From Streptomyces sp. 846.5 (GTDB lineage Bacteria; Actinomycetota; Actinomycetes; Streptomycetales; Streptomycetaceae), in assembly GCF_004365705.1 (NCBI RefSeq), contig NZ_SOBN01000002.1, forward strand, positions 496,001 to 560,000: a DNA stretch of 64,000 nt. The letters are read 5' to 3'. Numbering within the stretch: the stretch's first letter is position 1; each line of letters starts with the position of its first letter. Under the pieces are notes generated by a model. It was given only the letters and a program-made list of their open reading frames with translations, did not search any database and had not been told where the DNA came from. The translations under genes and the position numbers were made by a program. Of the stretch, positions 34,292 through 45,821 are shown one piece after another.

Positions 34292-37200
34292 ATCGCCACC
34301 ATCGCGGGCACGGCGCGCACGTCCGCACGACCCGTACCGTCCGCGCCCAGCACCTCACCCAGGACGAACCTGGCCAGCGCCACCGGCGTCGGGTGATCGA
34401 ATACGAGCGTCGCCGGCAGCCGCATCCCGGTCACGGCGTTCACGCGGTTGCGCAACTCCACCGCCGTCAGGGAATCAAAACCCAGCCCCTTGAACGACTG
34501 CTCCGACGCGATCTCCCCGGAAGAGGCGTACCCGAGCACCGCCGCGACCTGGCTGCCCACCAGCTCGATCAGGAACGGTTCGCGATCGGCCACGGGCAGC
34601 GCCAGCAGCCGCTGCGCCAACTCGTCCTGTGCGCCCGCGCGCACGCCCAGCTGCGCCGTCCGTCGCGTCGGCGTGCGGACCAGGCCGCGCAGCAGCGCCG
34701 GCAGCGACTCGCCCTGCCTGCGCAGGGCGGCGAGGTCCAGGTTCACCGGCAGCAGCACCGGCCGTCGCACTCCCGCACCGGCCGCGAGGACCGTGTCCAG
34801 CAGCCCCAGGCCCTGCTCGACGCCGAGGGGCAGCATTCCGTTGCGCGCCAACCGGCGCAGTTCGGCGTCGCCCAGCTCGCTGGTCATGCCCGCACCCGGC
34901 ACCCACGGACCCCAGGCCAGCGACACCGCCGGCAGTCCCTGGCCCTGGCGCAGCTGCGCCAGACCGTCCAGGAATGCGTTCGCCGCCGCATAGTTGGCCT
35001 GCCCGGCGTTCCCGAACGTCCCCACGACCGAGGAGAACAGTACGAAAGCGGCCAGATCCAGACCCTGCGTCAGCTCGTGCAGGTTGACGGCCGCATCTAC
35101 CTTCGGGCGAAAGACGGCGGCCATCCGCTCCGGCGTCAGTGCGGAGACCACACCGTCGTCCAGGACCCCGGCCGTGTGCACGACCGCGGTGAGCGGGTGT
35201 TCGGCCGGTACAGCGCTCAGCAGCTCGCCGAGCGCCTCACGATCGGCCGCATCGCACGCCACGACCGTGACCTCGGCACCGCGCGCGGACAGTTCCTCGA
35301 CGAGCTCGCCCGCACCGGGCGCGTCCCACCCGCGACGGCTGGCCAGGACAAGGTGCCGCACCCCGTGCTCCGCCACCAGATGAGCTGCGACCAGAGCGCC
35401 CAGGCCGCCGGTGCCACCCGTGACGAGCACGGTCCCGGACGTGGCCAGAGTCGGGGCGTCGGCGGGGGTTGCCTCGCCCTGCTCCGGCTGCTCCGGCTGG
35501 TCTGACTGCTGTGACGGCACCCGGCCGAGTCGCGGTACGAACACGGCGCCCGCCCGCACCGCCAACTCCGGCTCGCCCGAAGCCAACGCACCCGCGACGA
35601 CCTGCCACGCCTCCACCGAACCGTCGACGTCCAGCAGCACGAACCGGCCCGGGTTCTCCGCCCGCGCCGCACGCACCAGACCCCACACCCCCGCCAGCAC
35701 CGGATCCGGGACCTGCTGATCCACACCCACCGACCCCTCGGTCACCACCACCAACCGCGAACCCTCGAAGGCGGGCTGGGACAACCACTCCTGCACCAGG
35801 CCCAACGTCCGGTCCACCGCCGCATACGTGCCGTCCACCAGCCCGCCGGCCTCCGGCACGACCCGCACCAGCACGTCGGCCGGCACCGCCGCCAGATCCA
35901 CCTCGGCCAGATCCGCCAGCACGGGCGGTGCGCCATCACCAACGACCGGTACGGGCAGCGACGTCCAGTCGACCTGGAACAGCCCGTCCCGGAACCTTCC
36001 ACCGCGCGCCGCAGCCAACGCCGCCGCGGACACCTCACGCAACACCAACGACCCCACCGAGGCCACCACACCGCCCAGGCCGTCCACCACCGTCAGGCCG
36101 AACCCGTCCTCGCCGCGCGGGGTCAACCGCACCCGCAGCGTGGCGGCACCCGACGCCGACAGCGACACACCACTCCACGAGAACGGCAGACTCACCCGCC
36201 CCGAACCAGCCCCCGCACCCGCGGCCAACCACGCATGCAACGCCGCGTCCAGGAGAGCGGGGTGCAGACCGTAGGCGGAGGCGTCCGCCTGCTGCTCCTG
36301 CGGCAGCTCCACCTCCGCGAACACCTCCCCACCCGCACGCCACACCGCCCGCAGGCCCCGGAACGCCGGACCGTACACATAACCGTCGCGCGCCAGCTGG
36401 TCGTAGAACCCGTCCAACCCCACCGCCACCGCACCCACCGGCGGCCACACCCCACCATCGAACCCGGTCCCCGACGGGGCCCCGGCACTCACCACACCCG
36501 ACGCATGACGCACCCACACCTCATCGTCCACCCGCGAAAACACACCCACCGACCGACAACCCGACTCATCCACACCACCCACCACCACCTGCAACCGCAC
36601 CCCACCACGCTCCGGCACCACCAACGGCGCCTCCAACATCAACTCCTCAACACGCCCACAGCCCACCTGGTCACCCGCATGCAGCACCAGCTCCACAAAC
36701 GCCGTCCCCGGCAACAGCACCACACCCGCCACCACATGATCCGCCAACCACGGCAACTCCTGCACCGACAACCGACCCGTCAACACCACCGCATCCGAAT
36801 CCGCCATCGCCACCACCGCACCCAACAACGGATGCCCCGCCGCCGCCAACCCCACCGAACCCAAATCACCCGACCGCGACCCCGCCCCCTTCGGCCAAAA
36901 CGCACGACGCTGGAACGCATACGTCGGCAGATCAACCCGCCCAGCACCGCCGAAGAGCACCGACCAATCCACCACGGCACCGTGAACGTGCAGTACGGAA
37001 ACCGCGGCCATCACCGCCCACGCCTCGGGGCGGTCCTTGCGCAGCGCCGGAACCAGCACGCCCGCGGAGTCCTCCGCCAGGCAGGCCTGCGCCATCGCGC
37101 TGAGCGTGCCGTCGGGACCCAGCTCCAGGAAGCGGGTGACCCCGTTCTCCTCCAACCACTTGATGCCGTCGGCGAACCGGACGGCCTGGCGGACGTGGCC

Positions 37201-40200
37201 CACCCAGTACTCGGGCGAGGTCAGTTCCCCAGCCGTGGCGAGTCGCCCGGTGACGTTCGAGACGATCGCGAGGCGCGGCTCGTGGTAGTCCACGCTCTCC
37301 GCCACCTGGCGGAAGTCCGCGAGCATCGGCTCCATCAGCGGCGAGTGGAACGCATGACTGACCGTCAGCCGCGTCGCCTTGCGCCCCATCGCCCGCACCT
37401 GCTCGACGATCTCCTCGACCGCGGCCTGTTCGCCGGAGACGACGACCGCGTTCGGGCCGTTGACCGCCGCGATGCCAACCTGGCCTTCCAGCAGGGGCAG
37501 CACCTCCGCCTCCGACGCCTGCAACGCAACCATCGCCCCACCGGCAGGCAGCGCCTGCATCAACCGGCCACGCGCCACCACCAGACGACAGGCGTCCGCG
37601 AGCGACAGCACCCCGGCGACGTGGGCGGCAGCCAACTCACCGACGGAGTGACCGACCAGGAAGTCCGGCCGCACACCCCACGACTCCACCAACCGGAACA
37701 ACGCCACCTCGACCGCGAACAACGCCGGCTGCGCGAACTCGGTCCGGTTCAGCAGCTCCGCATCCCCGCCGAACACCACCTCCCGCAACGGAGCATCCAC
37801 CAGAGCGCACACCGCATCGAACGCCGCCGCGAACACCGGGAACGCCTCATACAACTCCCGACCCATCCCCAGCCGCTGCGAACCCTGCCCCGCGAACAAG
37901 AACGCCGTCCGCCCACCGCTCCCAGCACTGCCGGTCACCACGCCCGGCGAGAACTCCCCCGCCGCCAACGCCTCCAGACCCCGCACCAGCTCACCCCGGT
38001 CCGCACCCAGCACCACCGCCCGGTGCTCCAACACCGACCGCGTCACCGCCGCAGACAACCCCAGATCCGCAGGTGCCAGCTCCGGGGCCGCCGCCACGAA
38101 CGACGCCAGCCGCCGGGCCTGACCGCGCAACGCGCTTTCGCTGGCACCCGACACCACCACCGGCACCACCGGCAGCGCAGCGGTGACCTCCTGGACCACG
38201 GGCTCCGGCACCGGGGCCTGCTCCACGATCACATGCGCATTGGTCCCGCTGATCCCGAACGAGGACACACCCGCCCGACGCGGACGACCCAGCTCCGGCC
38301 ACTCCCGCTGCACCGTCAGCAACTCCACCGCACCGGCCGACCAGTCGATGTGCTCGGACGGCCGCTCCGCGTGCAGGGTGCGCGGCAGCACCCCGTGCCG
38401 CATCGCCAGCACCATCTTGATCACACCACCCACACCCGCAGCAGCCTGGGAGTGCCCGATGTTCGACTTCAACGACCCCAACCACAGCGGCCGCTCGGGC
38501 AAGCGGTCCTGCCCGTAGGTCGCCAGCAACGCCTGCGCCTCGATCGGATCACCCAACGTCGTCCCCGTCCCGTGCGCCTCCACCGCGTCCACATCCCGCG
38601 GCTTGAGCCCCGCCCCGGCCAGCGCCTGCCGGATCACCCGCTGCTGCGACGGACCGTTCGGCGCCGTCAACCCGTTCGACGCACCGTCCTGATTCACCGC
38701 CGACCCCGCCACCACCGCCAGCACCGCATGCCCACGGCGCCGCGCATCCGAGAGCCGCTCCACCAGCAGCATGCCCACACCCTCGGCCCACGCGGTGCCG
38801 TCCGCACCCGCACCGAACGCCTTGCACCGGCCGTCGACAGCCAGGCCACGCTGCCGACTGAACTCCACAAACATCTCCGGCGTCGACATCACCGTCACAC
38901 CACCGGCCAACGCCAGATCGCACTCACCCGCCCGCAGCGACTGCACCGCCAGGTGCAACGCCACCAACGACGACGAACACGCCGTATCCACCGTCACCGC
39001 CGGACCCTCAAGACCAAACGCATAGGAAATGCGACCGGAGGCAACGCTGCCGGTGTTCCCCGTCAGCAGGAAACCGTCCGACTCCTCCGAGACCCCTCGC
39101 AGGAACGACCCGTAGTCCTGCGCGATCGCCCCCGCGAACACACCGGTCCGGCTGCCGCGCAGCGAACCCGGATCAATACCCGCCCGCTCGAACACCTCCC
39201 ACGAAGTCTCCAGCAGCAACCGCTGCTGCGGATCCATCGCCACCGCCTCACGCGGCGAAATCCCGAACAACCCCGCATCAAACAACGCCGCCCCATACAG
39301 GAACCCACCATCACGCACATAGGTCCGACCGGAGCTGTCCGGGTCGGGATCGTAGAGCCCGTCCAGATCCCACCCACGGTCAGTCGGGAACCCCCCGATA
39401 CCCTCCCCGCCCTCAACCACCAACCGCCACAAGTCCTCCGGCGACTCCACCCCACCCGGATACCGGCACGCCATCCCCACGATCACAACCGGATCGTCAT
39501 CCACCGCCACCAGCGCAGGCAGCGCACCACCGGAGACCGCGTCCTGACTACCCAGTACCTCATCGAGGACGAACTGGGCCAGAGCGACCGGCGTCGGGTG
39601 GTCGAACACCAACGTGGCCGGCAACCGCAGACCCGTCGCCGCGTTCACCCGGTTGCGCAGCTCCACCGACGTCAGCGAGTCGAAGCCGAGCACCTTGAAC
39701 GTCTGATCCGGAGCGACCTCCCCGGCCGAGGCATACCCCAGCACCGCGGCCGCCTGGCCGCAGATCAACTCGACCAGGAACCGACTCCGGTCAGCCGACG
39801 GCAACGCCACCAGACGCTTCGCCAACTCCCCCTGCCCACCGGCTCGCACACCCATCTGCACCATCCGCCGCGCGGTCGTCCGGACCAGGCCGCGCAGCAT
39901 TGCCGGCAGCGCCTCGCCCTGCCCGCGCAGCGCGGCCAGGTCCAGGTTCACCGGCAGCACCACCGCCCGCTCCAGACCCGCCCCGGCATCCAGAACCGTG
40001 TCCAACAGGCCCAGGCCCTGCTCGACACTCAGCGGCAGCATCCCGCTGCGCGCCATCCGCCGCAGATCCGCATCACCCAGGTCACTGGTCATCCCCGCAC
40101 CCGGCGCCCACGGACCCCACGCCAGCGACACCGCCGCCAGACCCTGCGCACGCCGCACCTGCACCAAAGCATCCAGGTAGGCGTTCGCCGCACCGTAGTT

Positions 40201-43200
40201 GGCCTGACCCGCATTCCCCAACGTCCCCACGACCGAGGAGAACACCGCAAAGACAGCCAGATCCAGGCCCTGCGTCAGCTCGTGCAGATTCGTCGCCGCG
40301 TCCACCTTCGGACGCCAGACCGCCGCCATCCGCTCCGGCGTCAGCGCGGAGACCAGCCCGTCGTCCAGGACCCCGGCCGTGTGCACCACACCGGTCAACC
40401 GATGCTCCGGCGACACACCGGCCAGTAGCGCGGCCAGCGATTCGCGGTCGGCCGCATCACATGCCACCACCGACGCCTCGGCGCCCAGCGCCTCAAGTTC
40501 CGAGACGAGTTCGGCTGCGCCGGGGGCGGCCGAGCCACGGCGACTGGCCAGCAGCAGGTGCCGCACACCGTGCTCCGTAACCAGCCGGCGGGCCACCAGC
40601 GAACCCAGACCACCGGTGCCACCAGTGACCAGCACCGTGCCATTCCGGTCCAGGACGGTCGGCAGGGTCAGCACCACCTTGCCCACGTTCTTCGCCTGGC
40701 TCAGATACCGGAACGCCTCCGGCGCCCGACGCACATCCCACACCGACACCGGCAACGGCACCAACACCCCCGCCTCAAACCACTCCACCAACACCGCGAA
40801 CATCTCCGCGACCCGCCCTGGATCCGTGTCCATCAGGTCAAACGCCCGATACACCACACCCGGGTGGGCCGCAGCCACCGCATCCGGCTCACGCACATCG
40901 GTCTTGCCCATCTCCACGAACCGACCCCCACGCGGCAGCAACCGCAACGAGGCATCCACAAACTCACCCGCCAGAGAATCCAGCACCACATCCACCCCGG
41001 CACCACCGGTCACCGCCCCGAACGCCGCCTCGAAGGCCAGGTCACGCGACGAGGCGATGTGCGCGTCGTCCAGCCCCAGCCCCCGCAACGCCCCCCACTT
41101 GCCCACACTCGCCGTCCCGAACACCTCCGCACCCAACCCACGCGCCACCTGCACCGCCGCCATCCCCACACCACCCGCAGCCGCATGCACCAACACCCGC
41201 TCACCCGACTGCAAACCACCCAAATCCACCAGGGCGTAATACGCCGTCAAAAACGCCACCGGAACCCCCGCCGCCTGCGCAAACGACCACCCAGACGGAA
41301 CCCGCACCACCATCCGCGCATCCGCCACCGCCACCGGCCCGAACGCCGCCGGGAACAACCCCATCACCCGATCACCCACCGCCAACCCGACCACACCGGG
41401 ACCGACCTCGGTCACCACACCCGCACCCTCAAGACCCGGCAACCCCGCATCCCCCGGATACATCCCCAACGCATTCAGCACATCCCGGAAATTCACCCCC
41501 GCAGCCCGCACCGACACCCGCACCTCACCCGCACCCAACTCCCGCACCGCACCCGGGTACTCCACCAACCCCAGACCCTCCAGGGTCCCCTGCTCCACAA
41601 TCCCCAACCGCCACGCACCACCCACCCCCGGAACCGCCAACACCGACGACTCAGAGGCCACCCGCGCAAGGCGCGGCACAAACACCCCACCCCCACGCAC
41701 CGCCAACTCCGGCTCACCCGAAGCCAACGCACCCCCGACGGCCTCCCACGACTCCACCGAACCGTCGACGTCCACCAACGCGAACCGGCCCGGATTCTCC
41801 GCCCGCGCCGCACGCACCAAACCCCACACCCCCGCCAGCACCGGATCCGGCACCCCACGACCCACACCCACCGCACCCTCAGTCACCACCACCAACCGCG
41901 AACCCTCGAAGGCAGGCTGCGACAACCACCCCTGCACCAGCCCCAACACCCCACCCTCCGGCGTGACCCGCACCACCACATCAGCAGGCACCGCCACCGC
42001 ATCCACCTCAGCCAGACCCCCCACCACAACCACCGCGCCGTCACCAGCAGCCGCCACCGGCAACGGCGACCAATCCACCTGGAACAACCCATCACGGAAC
42101 GCCCCACCACGCGCCGCAGCCAACGACTCCGCCGACACCTCACGCAACACCAACGACCCCACCGAGGCCACCAGTCCACCCGATCCGTCCACCACCGTCA
42201 CACCGAACCCATCCGCACCCACCGCGGCCAAACGCACCCGCACCACCGACGCACCCGACGCCGCCAACGACACACCACTCCACGAGAACGGCAGACTCAC
42301 CCGCCCCGAACCAGCCCCCGCACCCGCGGCCAACCACGCATGCAACGCCGCGTCCAGGAGAGCGGGGTGCAGACCGTAGGCGGAGGCGTCCGCCTGCTGC
42401 TCCTGCGGCAGCTCCACCTCCGCGAACACCTCCCCACCCGCACGCCACACCGCCCGCAGGCCCCGGAACGCCGGACCGTACACATAACCATCGCGCGCCA
42501 GCTGGTCGTAGAACCCGTCCAACCCCACCGCCACCGCACCCACCGGCGGCCACACCCCACCATCGAACCCGGTCCCCGACGGGGCCCCGGCACTCACCAC
42601 ACCCGACGCATGACGCACCCACACCTCATCGTCCACCCGCGAAAACACACCCACCGACCGACAACCCGACTCATCCACACCACCCACCACCACCTGCAAC
42701 CGCACCCCACCACGCTCCGGCACCACCAACGGCGCCTCCAACATCAACTCCTCAACACGCCCACAGCCCACCTGATCACCCGCATGCAGCACCAGCTCCA
42801 CAAACGCCGTCCCCGGCAACAGCACTACACCCGCCACCACATGATCCGCCAACCACGGCAACTCCTGCACCGACAACCGACCCGTCAACACCACCGCATC
42901 CGAATCCGCCATCGCCACCACCGCACCCAACAACGGATGCCCCGCCGCCGCCAACCCCACCGAACCCAAATCACCCGACCGCGACCCCGCCCCCTTCGGC
43001 CAGAACGCACGACGCTGGAACGCATACGTCGGCAGATCAACCCGCCCAGCACCGCCGAAGAGCACCGACCAATCCACCACGACGCCACGGGTGAACACCA
43101 CGGCCACGGCGGACAGCACCGCTGCCGCCTCGGAGCGGTCCTTACGCAGCGCCGGAACCAGGACGACACCGTCGTCCGTGCTCAGGCAGGACTGGGCCAG

Positions 43201-45747
43201 CACGGTCAGCGTCCCGTCGGGGCCCAGCTCCAGGAAGCGGGTGACCCCGTTCTGCTCCAGGCACGCGATGCCGTCTGCGAAGCGCACGGCCTGGCGGACG
43301 TGCGACACCCAGTACTCGGGGGAGGTCAACTCCTCCGCCGTTGCCAACTGGCCGGTGACGTTCGAGACCACCGCGAGGCGGGGTCGCTCATAGCTGATGC
43401 GGGTCGCCACCTCGCGGAAGTCCGCGAGCATCGGCTCCATCAGCGGCGAGTGGAAGGCATGGCTCACCCGCAGCCGCGTCGCCTTACGCCCCAAGCCCCG
43501 GAAGTGCTCGGCGATCTCCTCGACCGCAGCCTCGGCCCCCGAGACCACGATGGCGTTCGGGCCGTTGACCGCCGCGATGCCGACCTGACTCTCAAGGCCT
43601 TCCAGCAGCGGCAGCACCTCCGCCTCCGAGGCCTGCAACGCCACCATCGCCCCACCAGCGGGCAGCGCCTGCATCAGACGACCACGCGCCACCACCAGAC
43701 GGCACGCATCCTCCAGCGACATCACCCCCGCCACATGCGCCGCAGCCAACTCACCGACGGAGTGACCGACCAGGAAGTCCGGCCGGATACCCCACGACTC
43801 CACCAACCGGAACAACGCCACCTCGACCGCGAACAACGCCGGCTGCGCGAACTCGGTCCGGTTCAGCAGCTCCGCGTCCCCGCCGAACACCACCTCCCGC
43901 AACGGAGCGTCCACCAGAGCGCACACCGCATCGAACGCCGCCGCGAACACCGGGAACGCCTCATACAACTCCCGACCCATCCCCAGCCGCTGCGAACCCT
44001 GCCCCGCGAACAAGAACGCCGTCCGGCCCCGCACCACCGAGCCGGAGACCGCCGCTGCGGAGCTGCCACCCTCGGCCAGCTCAGCAAGCCCGGCCCGCAG
44101 TTCGTCCAGCCCGGTGCCGACCACCACCGCCCGATGCTCGAACAGCGAGCGCGTCGTCACCAACGACGCACCCACCGCGTGCAGATCGACTCCCGTCTCA
44201 GGCTCGGCGTCCACCCACTCCAGCAGCCGCTCCGCCTGCTTCCGCAGGGCGGCCCGACTCCGGCCGGAGATCACCCAGGGCACAGTCGTCAGCGGAGCGG
44301 CATCAGCCGTCGGCGCAGGCGCAGCAGCGGACTCGTCCGCGGCGTCGGCCTCCGGTCCGGGGGCCTCCTCCAGGACCGCGTGCGCGTTGGTGCCGCTGAT
44401 TCCGAACGAGGAGACCGCTGCCCGGCGCGGGCGGTCGTCGGCCCGCGGCCACTCCTGACGCTGCGTCAGAAGCTTGATGTCGCCGGTCGACCAGTCAATG
44501 TGCTCGGACGGCCGCTCCGCGTGCAGGGTGGGCGGCAGCACCGCGTGCCGCATCGCCATCACCATCTTGATCACACCACCCACGCCGGCAGCCGCCTGCG
44601 TGTGTCCGATGTTCGACTTCAGCGATCCCAACCACAGCGGCCGGTCCGTCGGGCGGTCCTGCCCGTACGTCGCCAGCAGCGCCTCCGCCTCGATGGGGTC
44701 GCCCAGCGGCGTCCCCGTCCCGTGCGCCTCGACCGCGTCGACGTCCGAGGCGGAGAGCCCGGCACCCGCCAGGGCCTCCCGGATCACCCGCTCCTGTGCC
44801 GGGCCGTTGGGAGCTGTGAGACCGTTGGACGCGCCGTCCTGGTTCACTGCGCTGCCGCGCACCAGCGCCAGCACCGGGTGGCCGTGGCGCCGGGCGTCCG
44901 ACAGCCGCTCCACCAGCAGCATTCCGATGCCCTCGGCGGGGCCGAAGCCATTCGCGTCGGCCGAGAACGCCCGGCATCGGCCGTCGGCCGACAGGGCGTG
45001 CTGCCTGCCGAAGTCCACGAACATCTCGGGGCCGGCCATCACGGTCACCCCGCCCGCGAGGGCGAGGTCGCACTCGCCCGCGCGCAGCGACTGCACGGCC
45101 AGGTGCAGCGCCACCAACGACGACGAACACGCCGTGTCCACCGTCACCGCCGGACCCTCAAGACCGAAGGCGTAGGAGATCCGGCCGGAGGCGACACTTG
45201 TCGTGCTGCCGGTGAGCAGGTGCCCGCCCAGGTCGGTCTGCGCCTCCAGCGAACGCGGAGTGTAGTCCTGGGAGATGGCGCCGACAAAGACGCCGGCCCG
45301 GGTGCCGCGCAGCGCCGCCGGGCCGATACCCGACCGCTCGACGGCCTCCCAGGTGACCTCCAGCAGCAGGCGCTGCTGCGGTTCCATGGCCAGCGCCTCG
45401 CGCGGCGATATCTCGAAGAACTCGCTGTCGAAGGAGGCCGCGCCGTGCAGGAAACCGCCCTCTCGGACGTAGGTCTTGCCCGGCCGGTCCGGGTCGGCGT
45501 CATAGAGCCCGTCCAGGTCCCAACCGCGGTCCGTCGGGAACCCGGAGACGGCGTCCGTCCCGGAGGAGACGAGTTTCCACAGGTCCTCGGGCGTCTCGAC
45601 CCCGCCGGGGAAGCGGCAGCCCATCGCGACGATCGCGATGGGTTCCTGATCGCGCGCTTCCAGGTCCTGCAGCCGCTTGCGTGTCTGACGAAGGTCGGCC
45701 GTGACCAGCTTGAGGTAGTCCCGCAGCTTCTCTTCGTTGCTCGCCAT
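29485..45747 (-). CDS. Modular type I polyketide synthase, three modules (PksB)
   Basis: This complete gene encodes 5,420 residues in three extension modules. Order: N-terminal coiled-coil docking region ([25 protein letters not shown]); B1 KS-AT-DH-ER-KR-ACP; B2 KS-AT-DH-KR-ACP; B3 KS-AT-KR-ACP; C-terminal docking region with [10 protein letters not shown] and the end [15 protein letters not shown]. Active KS cysteines are near residues 207, 2257 and 3994, and phosphopantetheine serines near 2024, 3759 and 5278. All three AT domains read HAFH, the malonyl pattern. There is no thioesterase, so the chain passes to another PKS outside the window. I chose the ATG at 45747 (MASNEEK) because it begins a typical docking helix; AGGGAAG is at 45759-45765. 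It follows PksA by 74 bp, presumably in one operon. Confidence 0.95.
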   Translation of the reverse strand: MASNEEKLRDYLKLVTADLRQTRKRLQDLEARDQEPIAIVAMGCRFPGGVETPEDLWKLVSSGTDAVSGFPTDRGWDLDGLYDADPDRPGKTYVREGGFLHGAASFDSEFFEISPREALAMEPQQRLLLEVTWEAVERSGIGPAALRGTRAGVFVGAISQDYTPRSLEAQTDLGGHLLTGSTTSVASGRISYAFGLEGPAVTVDTACSSSLVALHLAVQSLRAGECDLALAGGVTVMAGPEMFVDFGRQHALSADGRCRAFSADANGFGPAEGIGMLLVERLSDARRHGHPVLALVRGSAVNQDGASNGLTAPNGPAQERVIREALAGAGLSASDVDAVEAHGTGTPLGDPIEAEALLATYGQDRPTDRPLWLGSLKSNIGHTQAAAGVGGVIKMVMAMRHAVLPPTLHAERPSEHIDWSTGDIKLLTQRQEWPRADDRPRRAAVSSFGISGTNAHAVLEEAPGPEADAADESAAAPAPTADAAPLTTVPWVISGRSRAALRKQAERLLEWVDAEPETGVDLHAVGASLVTTRSLFEHRAVVVGTGLDELRAGLAELAEGGSSAAAVSGSVVRGRTAFLFAGQGSQRLGMGRELYEAFPVFAAAFDAVCALVDAPLREVVFGGDAELLNRTEFAQPALFAVEVALFRLVESWGIRPDFLVGHSVGELAAAHVAGVMSLEDACRLVVARGRLMQALPAGGAMVALQASEAEVLPLLEGLESQVGIAAVNGPNAIVVSGAEAAVEEIAEHFRGLGRKATRLRVSHAFHSPLMEPMLADFREVATRISYERPRLAVVSNVTGQLATAEELTSPEYWVSHVRQAVRFADGIACLEQNGVTRFLELGPDGTLTVLAQSCLSTDDGVVLVPALRKDRSEAAAVLSAVAVVFTRGVVVDWSVLFGGAGRVDLPTYAFQRRAFWPKGAGSRSGDLGSVGLAAAGHPLLGAVVAMADSDAVVLTGRLSVQELPWLADHVVAGVVLLPGTAFVELVLHAGDQVGCGRVEELMLEAPLVVPERGGVRLQVVVGGVDESGCRSVGVFSRVDDEVWVRHASGVVSAGAPSGTGFDGGVWPPVGAVAVGLDGFYDQLARDGYVYGPAFRGLRAVWRAGGEVFAEVELPQEQQADASAYGLHPALLDAALHAWLAAGAGAGSGRVSLPFSWSGVSLAASGASVVRVRLAAVGADGFGVTVVDGSGGLVASVGSLVLREVSAESLAAARGGAFRDGLFQVDWSPLPVAAAGDGAVVVVGGLAEVDAVAVPADVVVRVTPEGGVLGLVQGWLSQPAFEGSRLVVVTEGAVGVGRGVPDPVLAGVWGLVRAARAENPGRFALVDVDGSVESWEAVGGALASGEPELAVRGGGVFVPRLARVASESSVLAVPGVGGAWRLGIVEQGTLEGLGLVEYPGAVRELGAGEVRVSVRAAGVNFRDVLNALGMYPGDAGLPGLEGAGVVTEVGPGVVGLAVGDRVMGLFPAAFGPVAVADARMVVRVPSGWSFAQAAGVPVAFLTAYYALVDLGGLQSGERVLVHAAAGGVGMAAVQVARGLGAEVFGTASVGKWGALRGLGLDDAHIASSRDLAFEAAFGAVTGGAGVDVVLDSLAGEFVDASLRLLPRGGRFVEMGKTDVREPDAVAAAHPGVVYRAFDLMDTDPGRVAEMFAVLVEWFEAGVLVPLPVSVWDVRRAPEAFRYLSQAKNVGKVVLTLPTVLDRNGTVLVTGGTGGLGSLVARRLVTEHGVRHLLLASRRGSAAPGAAELVSELEALGAEASVVACDAADRESLAALLAGVSPEHRLTGVVHTAGVLDDGLVSALTPERMAAVWRPKVDAATNLHELTQGLDLAVFAVFSSVVGTLGNAGQANYGAANAYLDALVQVRRAQGLAAVSLAWGPWAPGAGMTSDLGDADLRRMARSGMLPLSVEQGLGLLDTVLDAGAGLERAVVLPVNLDLAALRGQGEALPAMLRGLVRTTARRMVQMGVRAGGQGELAKRLVALPSADRSRFLVELICGQAAAVLGYASAGEVAPDQTFKVLGFDSLTSVELRNRVNAATGLRLPATLVFDHPTPVALAQFVLDEVLGSQDAVSGGALPALVAVDDDPVVIVGMACRYPGGVESPEDLWRLVVEGGEGIGGFPTDRGWDLDGLYDPDPDSSGRTYVRDGGFLYGAALFDAGLFGISPREAVAMDPQQRLLLETSWEVFERAGIDPGSLRGSRTGVFAGAIAQDYGSFLRGVSEESDGFLLTGNTGSVASGRISYAFGLEGPAVTVDTACSSSLVALHLAVQSLRAGECDLALAGGVTVMSTPEMFVEFSRQRGLAVDGRCKAFGAGADGTAWAEGVGMLLVERLSDARRRGHAVLAVVAGSAVNQDGASNGLTAPNGPSQQRVIRQALAGAGLKPRDVDAVEAHGTGTTLGDPIEAQALLATYGQDRLPERPLWLGSLKSNIGHSQAAAGVGGVIKMVLAMRHGVLPRTLHAERPSEHIDWSAGAVELLTVQREWPELGRPRRAGVSSFGISGTNAHVIVEQAPVPEPVVQEVTAALPVVPVVVSGASESALRGQARRLASFVAAAPELAPADLGLSAAVTRSVLEHRAVVLGADRGELVRGLEALAAGEFSPGVVTGSAGSGGRTAFLFAGQGSQRLGMGRELYEAFPVFAAAFDAVCALVDAPLREVVFGGDAELLNRTEFAQPALFAVEVALFRLVESWGVRPDFLVGHSVGELAAAHVAGVLSLADACRLVVARGRLMQALPAGGAMVALQASEAEVLPLLEGQVGIAAVNGPNAVVVSGEQAAVEEIVEQVRAMGRKATRLTVSHAFHSPLMEPMLADFRQVAESVDYHEPRLAIVSNVTGRLATAGELTSPEYWVGHVRQAVRFADGIKWLEENGVTRFLELGPDGTLSAMAQACLAEDSAGVLVPALRKDRPEAWAVMAAVSVLHVHGAVVDWSVLFGGAGRVDLPTYAFQRRAFWPKGAGSRSGDLGSVGLAAAGHPLLGAVVAMADSDAVVLTGRLSVQELPWLADHVVAGVVLLPGTAFVELVLHAGDQVGCGRVEELMLEAPLVVPERGGVRLQVVVGGVDESGCRSVGVFSRVDDEVWVRHASGVVSAGAPSGTGFDGGVWPPVGAVAVGLDGFYDQLARDGYVYGPAFRGLRAVWRAGGEVFAEVELPQEQQADASAYGLHPALLDAALHAWLAAGAGAGSGRVSLPFSWSGVSLSASGAATLRVRLTPRGEDGFGLTVVDGLGGVVASVGSLVLREVSAAALAAARGGRFRDGLFQVDWTSLPVPVVGDGAPPVLADLAEVDLAAVPADVLVRVVPEAGGLVDGTYAAVDRTLGLVQEWLSQPAFEGSRLVVVTEGSVGVDQQVPDPVLAGVWGLVRAARAENPGRFVLLDVDGSVEAWQVVAGALASGEPELAVRAGAVFVPRLGRVPSQQSDQPEQPEQGEATPADAPTLATSGTVLVTGGTGGLGALVAAHLVAEHGVRHLVLASRRGWDAPGAGELVEELSARGAEVTVVACDAADREALGELLSAVPAEHPLTAVVHTAGVLDDGVVSALTPERMAAVFRPKVDAAVNLHELTQGLDLAAFVLFSSVVGTFGNAGQANYAAANAFLDGLAQLRQGQGLPAVSLAWGPWVPGAGMTSELGDAELRRLARNGMLPLGVEQGLGLLDTVLAAGAGVRRPVLLPVNLDLAALRRQGESLPALLRGLVRTPTRRTAQLGVRAGAQDELAQRLLALPVADREPFLIELVGSQVAAVLGYASSGEIASEQSFKGLGFDSLTAVELRNRVNAVTGMRLPATLVFDHPTPVALARFVLGEVLGADGTGRADVRAVPAMVAMNDDPIVIVGMACRYPGGVETPEDLWRLVAGGEDGIGGFPNDRGWDLEGLYDPDPDHLGRTYVREGGFLYGAAMFDAALFGIAPREALAMDPQQRLLLETSWEALERAGIDPASLRGSRTGVFAGVMGQDYTFCLRGGVHESDGFLLTGNTGSVHSGRIAYTFGLEGPAMTVDTACSSSLVTLHLAAQALRSGECDLALAGGVTVMSTPDTFVDFSQQRGLAPDGRCKAFGAGADGTAWSEGAGMLLVERLSDARRNGHTILAVVAGSAVNQDGASNGLTAPNGPSQQRVIRQALAGAGLTSRDVDVVEGHGTGTTLGDPIEAQALLATYGQDRAPDRPLWLGSLKSNIGHSQAAAGVGGVIKMVQAMRHGVLPRTLHAEVPSPHVDWSAGDIRLLTEQREWPEVDRPRRAGVSSFGISGTNAHVIIEQSPVVVGAPVEEDAPTPVSLPVVPVMVSGASESALRSQAGRLASFVDADPAVALADLGLSAAVTRSALEHRAVVLGGDRDELLRGLRALAVGEPDSGVVLGNGRSGGRTAFLFAGQGSQRLGMGRELYEAFPVFAEAFDAVCGLVDVPLREVVFGDDADALNRTAFAQPALFAVEVALFRLVESWGIRPDYLVGHSIGELAAAHLAGVMSLEDACRLVVARGRLMQALPAGGAMVALQASEAEVLPLLETFAGQVGIAAVNGPNAVVISGEEAAVLEVVSQVEALGRKAMRLRVSHAFHSPLMEPMLAEFRKVAESITYEERPRFAMVSNVTGQLATPEELATPEYWVSHVRQAVRFADGVKRLEENGVTRFLELGPDGTLTAMAQACLAEDSVGVLVPALRKDRSEARAVMAAIAGLHVQGAVVDWAGVFAGSGAGRVELPTYAFLHERFWPEARVAGPVVSGGAEAGFWDAVERGDLEELAGSLAVDRAVLGELVPALSSWRRGRAEASKVERLLYRTEWKPLDGVSGGVLTGRWLVAVPQGCAGDEWVTSVVAGLRVDAVVVECEAGVERGVLAERIAGVGEVAGVLLLAGAYDGGVDDVLWLSAVLVQALGDAGVGGRLWVVTCGGVSVGGWDGVVDPVQASVWGLGRVAALEVPERWGGLVDVPGVVDRRVVGRLAGVLAGSGEDQVAVRRSGVFGRRLVRVSGSGGGSGVVWRAGGTVLVTGGTGALGVRVARWLAGAGVGRLVLTSRRGLGAPGAVELVAELAGLGVEAVVEACDVADRSAVEALLERYPVDGVVHAAGVVDDGVIDGLTVERFASMRAKVLGAVYLDELTRDRELDGFVVFSSFAGVVGAPGQGTYAAANAFLDGLVERRRAGGLVGTSVAWGPWAEGGMADADGVEDYLRRRGLVGLAPAAGLAALERVLAGEEPMVVAADVDWSRFGPAFTGVRPSALLGELPEAVAALESAASAAGVGGSGLRERLSGLGAAERAAELLEVVRAQAAVVLGHAGAHAVEPGRAFRESGFGSLTAVELRNRLSAVTGLRLPATLVFDYPNPIDLAGFLRTELLGPDTRSDTDDGPGSALLAEIDSLEAAIVAAVPGSGAVPSMGTDGTAGVDADVRVKVTARLRELLSLVSGVEAATDEPDEAELDGATDDEMFDLIDKELGIS
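34292..39503 (-). other. PksB module B2: KS-AT(malonyl)-DH-KR-ACP
   Basis: KS begins near 39503 with Cys at 38977-38979. AT shows GHSVGE and HAFH (37345-37356). DH is intact ([24 protein letters not shown]). Between the KR structural half and the catalytic KR, where its sister modules carry ER, there is only a Gln/Glu/Pro-rich linker ([16 protein letters not shown]). KR has GGTGGLG, a B-type LDD and Tyr in GQANYAAAN. The ACP Ser is at 34471-34473. Predicted output is a double bond, probably trans as usual for B-type KR with DH. Confidence 0.88.
37547..39330 (-). repeat. 1.78-kb direct repeat, copy in module B2 (AT to KS)
   Basis: By line-by-line reading this segment matches 56509-58292 at a constant offset of 18,962 with no difference seen. 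It covers most of AT and nearly all of KS. It is bounded by base changes at 37546 on the left and at the divergent DSSGR/STVGR codons on the right. Confidence 0.85.
39505..45645 (-). other. PksB module B1: KS-AT(malonyl)-DH-ER-KR-ACP
   Basis: KS Cys is at 45127-45129. This KS and its flanks are more divergent in sequence than those of the other modules ([28 protein letters not shown]). AT has GHSVGE and HAFH (43450-43461). DH, ER ([16 protein letters not shown] motif near 41160-41200) and KR (GGTGGLG near 40620, LDD, Tyr in GQANYGAAN) are complete. The ACP Ser is at 39676-39678. Predicted output is a fully reduced CH2-CH2 unit. Confidence 0.88.
42300..42335 (-). repeat. Gly-Ala-Ser repeat tract in DH, short allele
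   Basis: This tract encodes [12 protein letters not shown]. Module B2 has the same length. Modules A1 and A2 carry 6 and 24 extra bases at the same site. Confidence 0.6.
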
Positions 45748-45821
45748 GTGAAACGCCGCTTCCCTAGAGGGACCCTTGGGGATCCAGAACACCGAGTCCG
45801 AGAACGAGTCCGCGAGCGGAC

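Noticed and set aside
36235..40428. 1,397-codon open frame on the plus strand
   Set aside because: It is antisense to PksB modules with perfect domain motifs. Its composition (His/Arg/Pro-rich, no domains) is what the skewed codon usage of the PKS gene would generate by chance.
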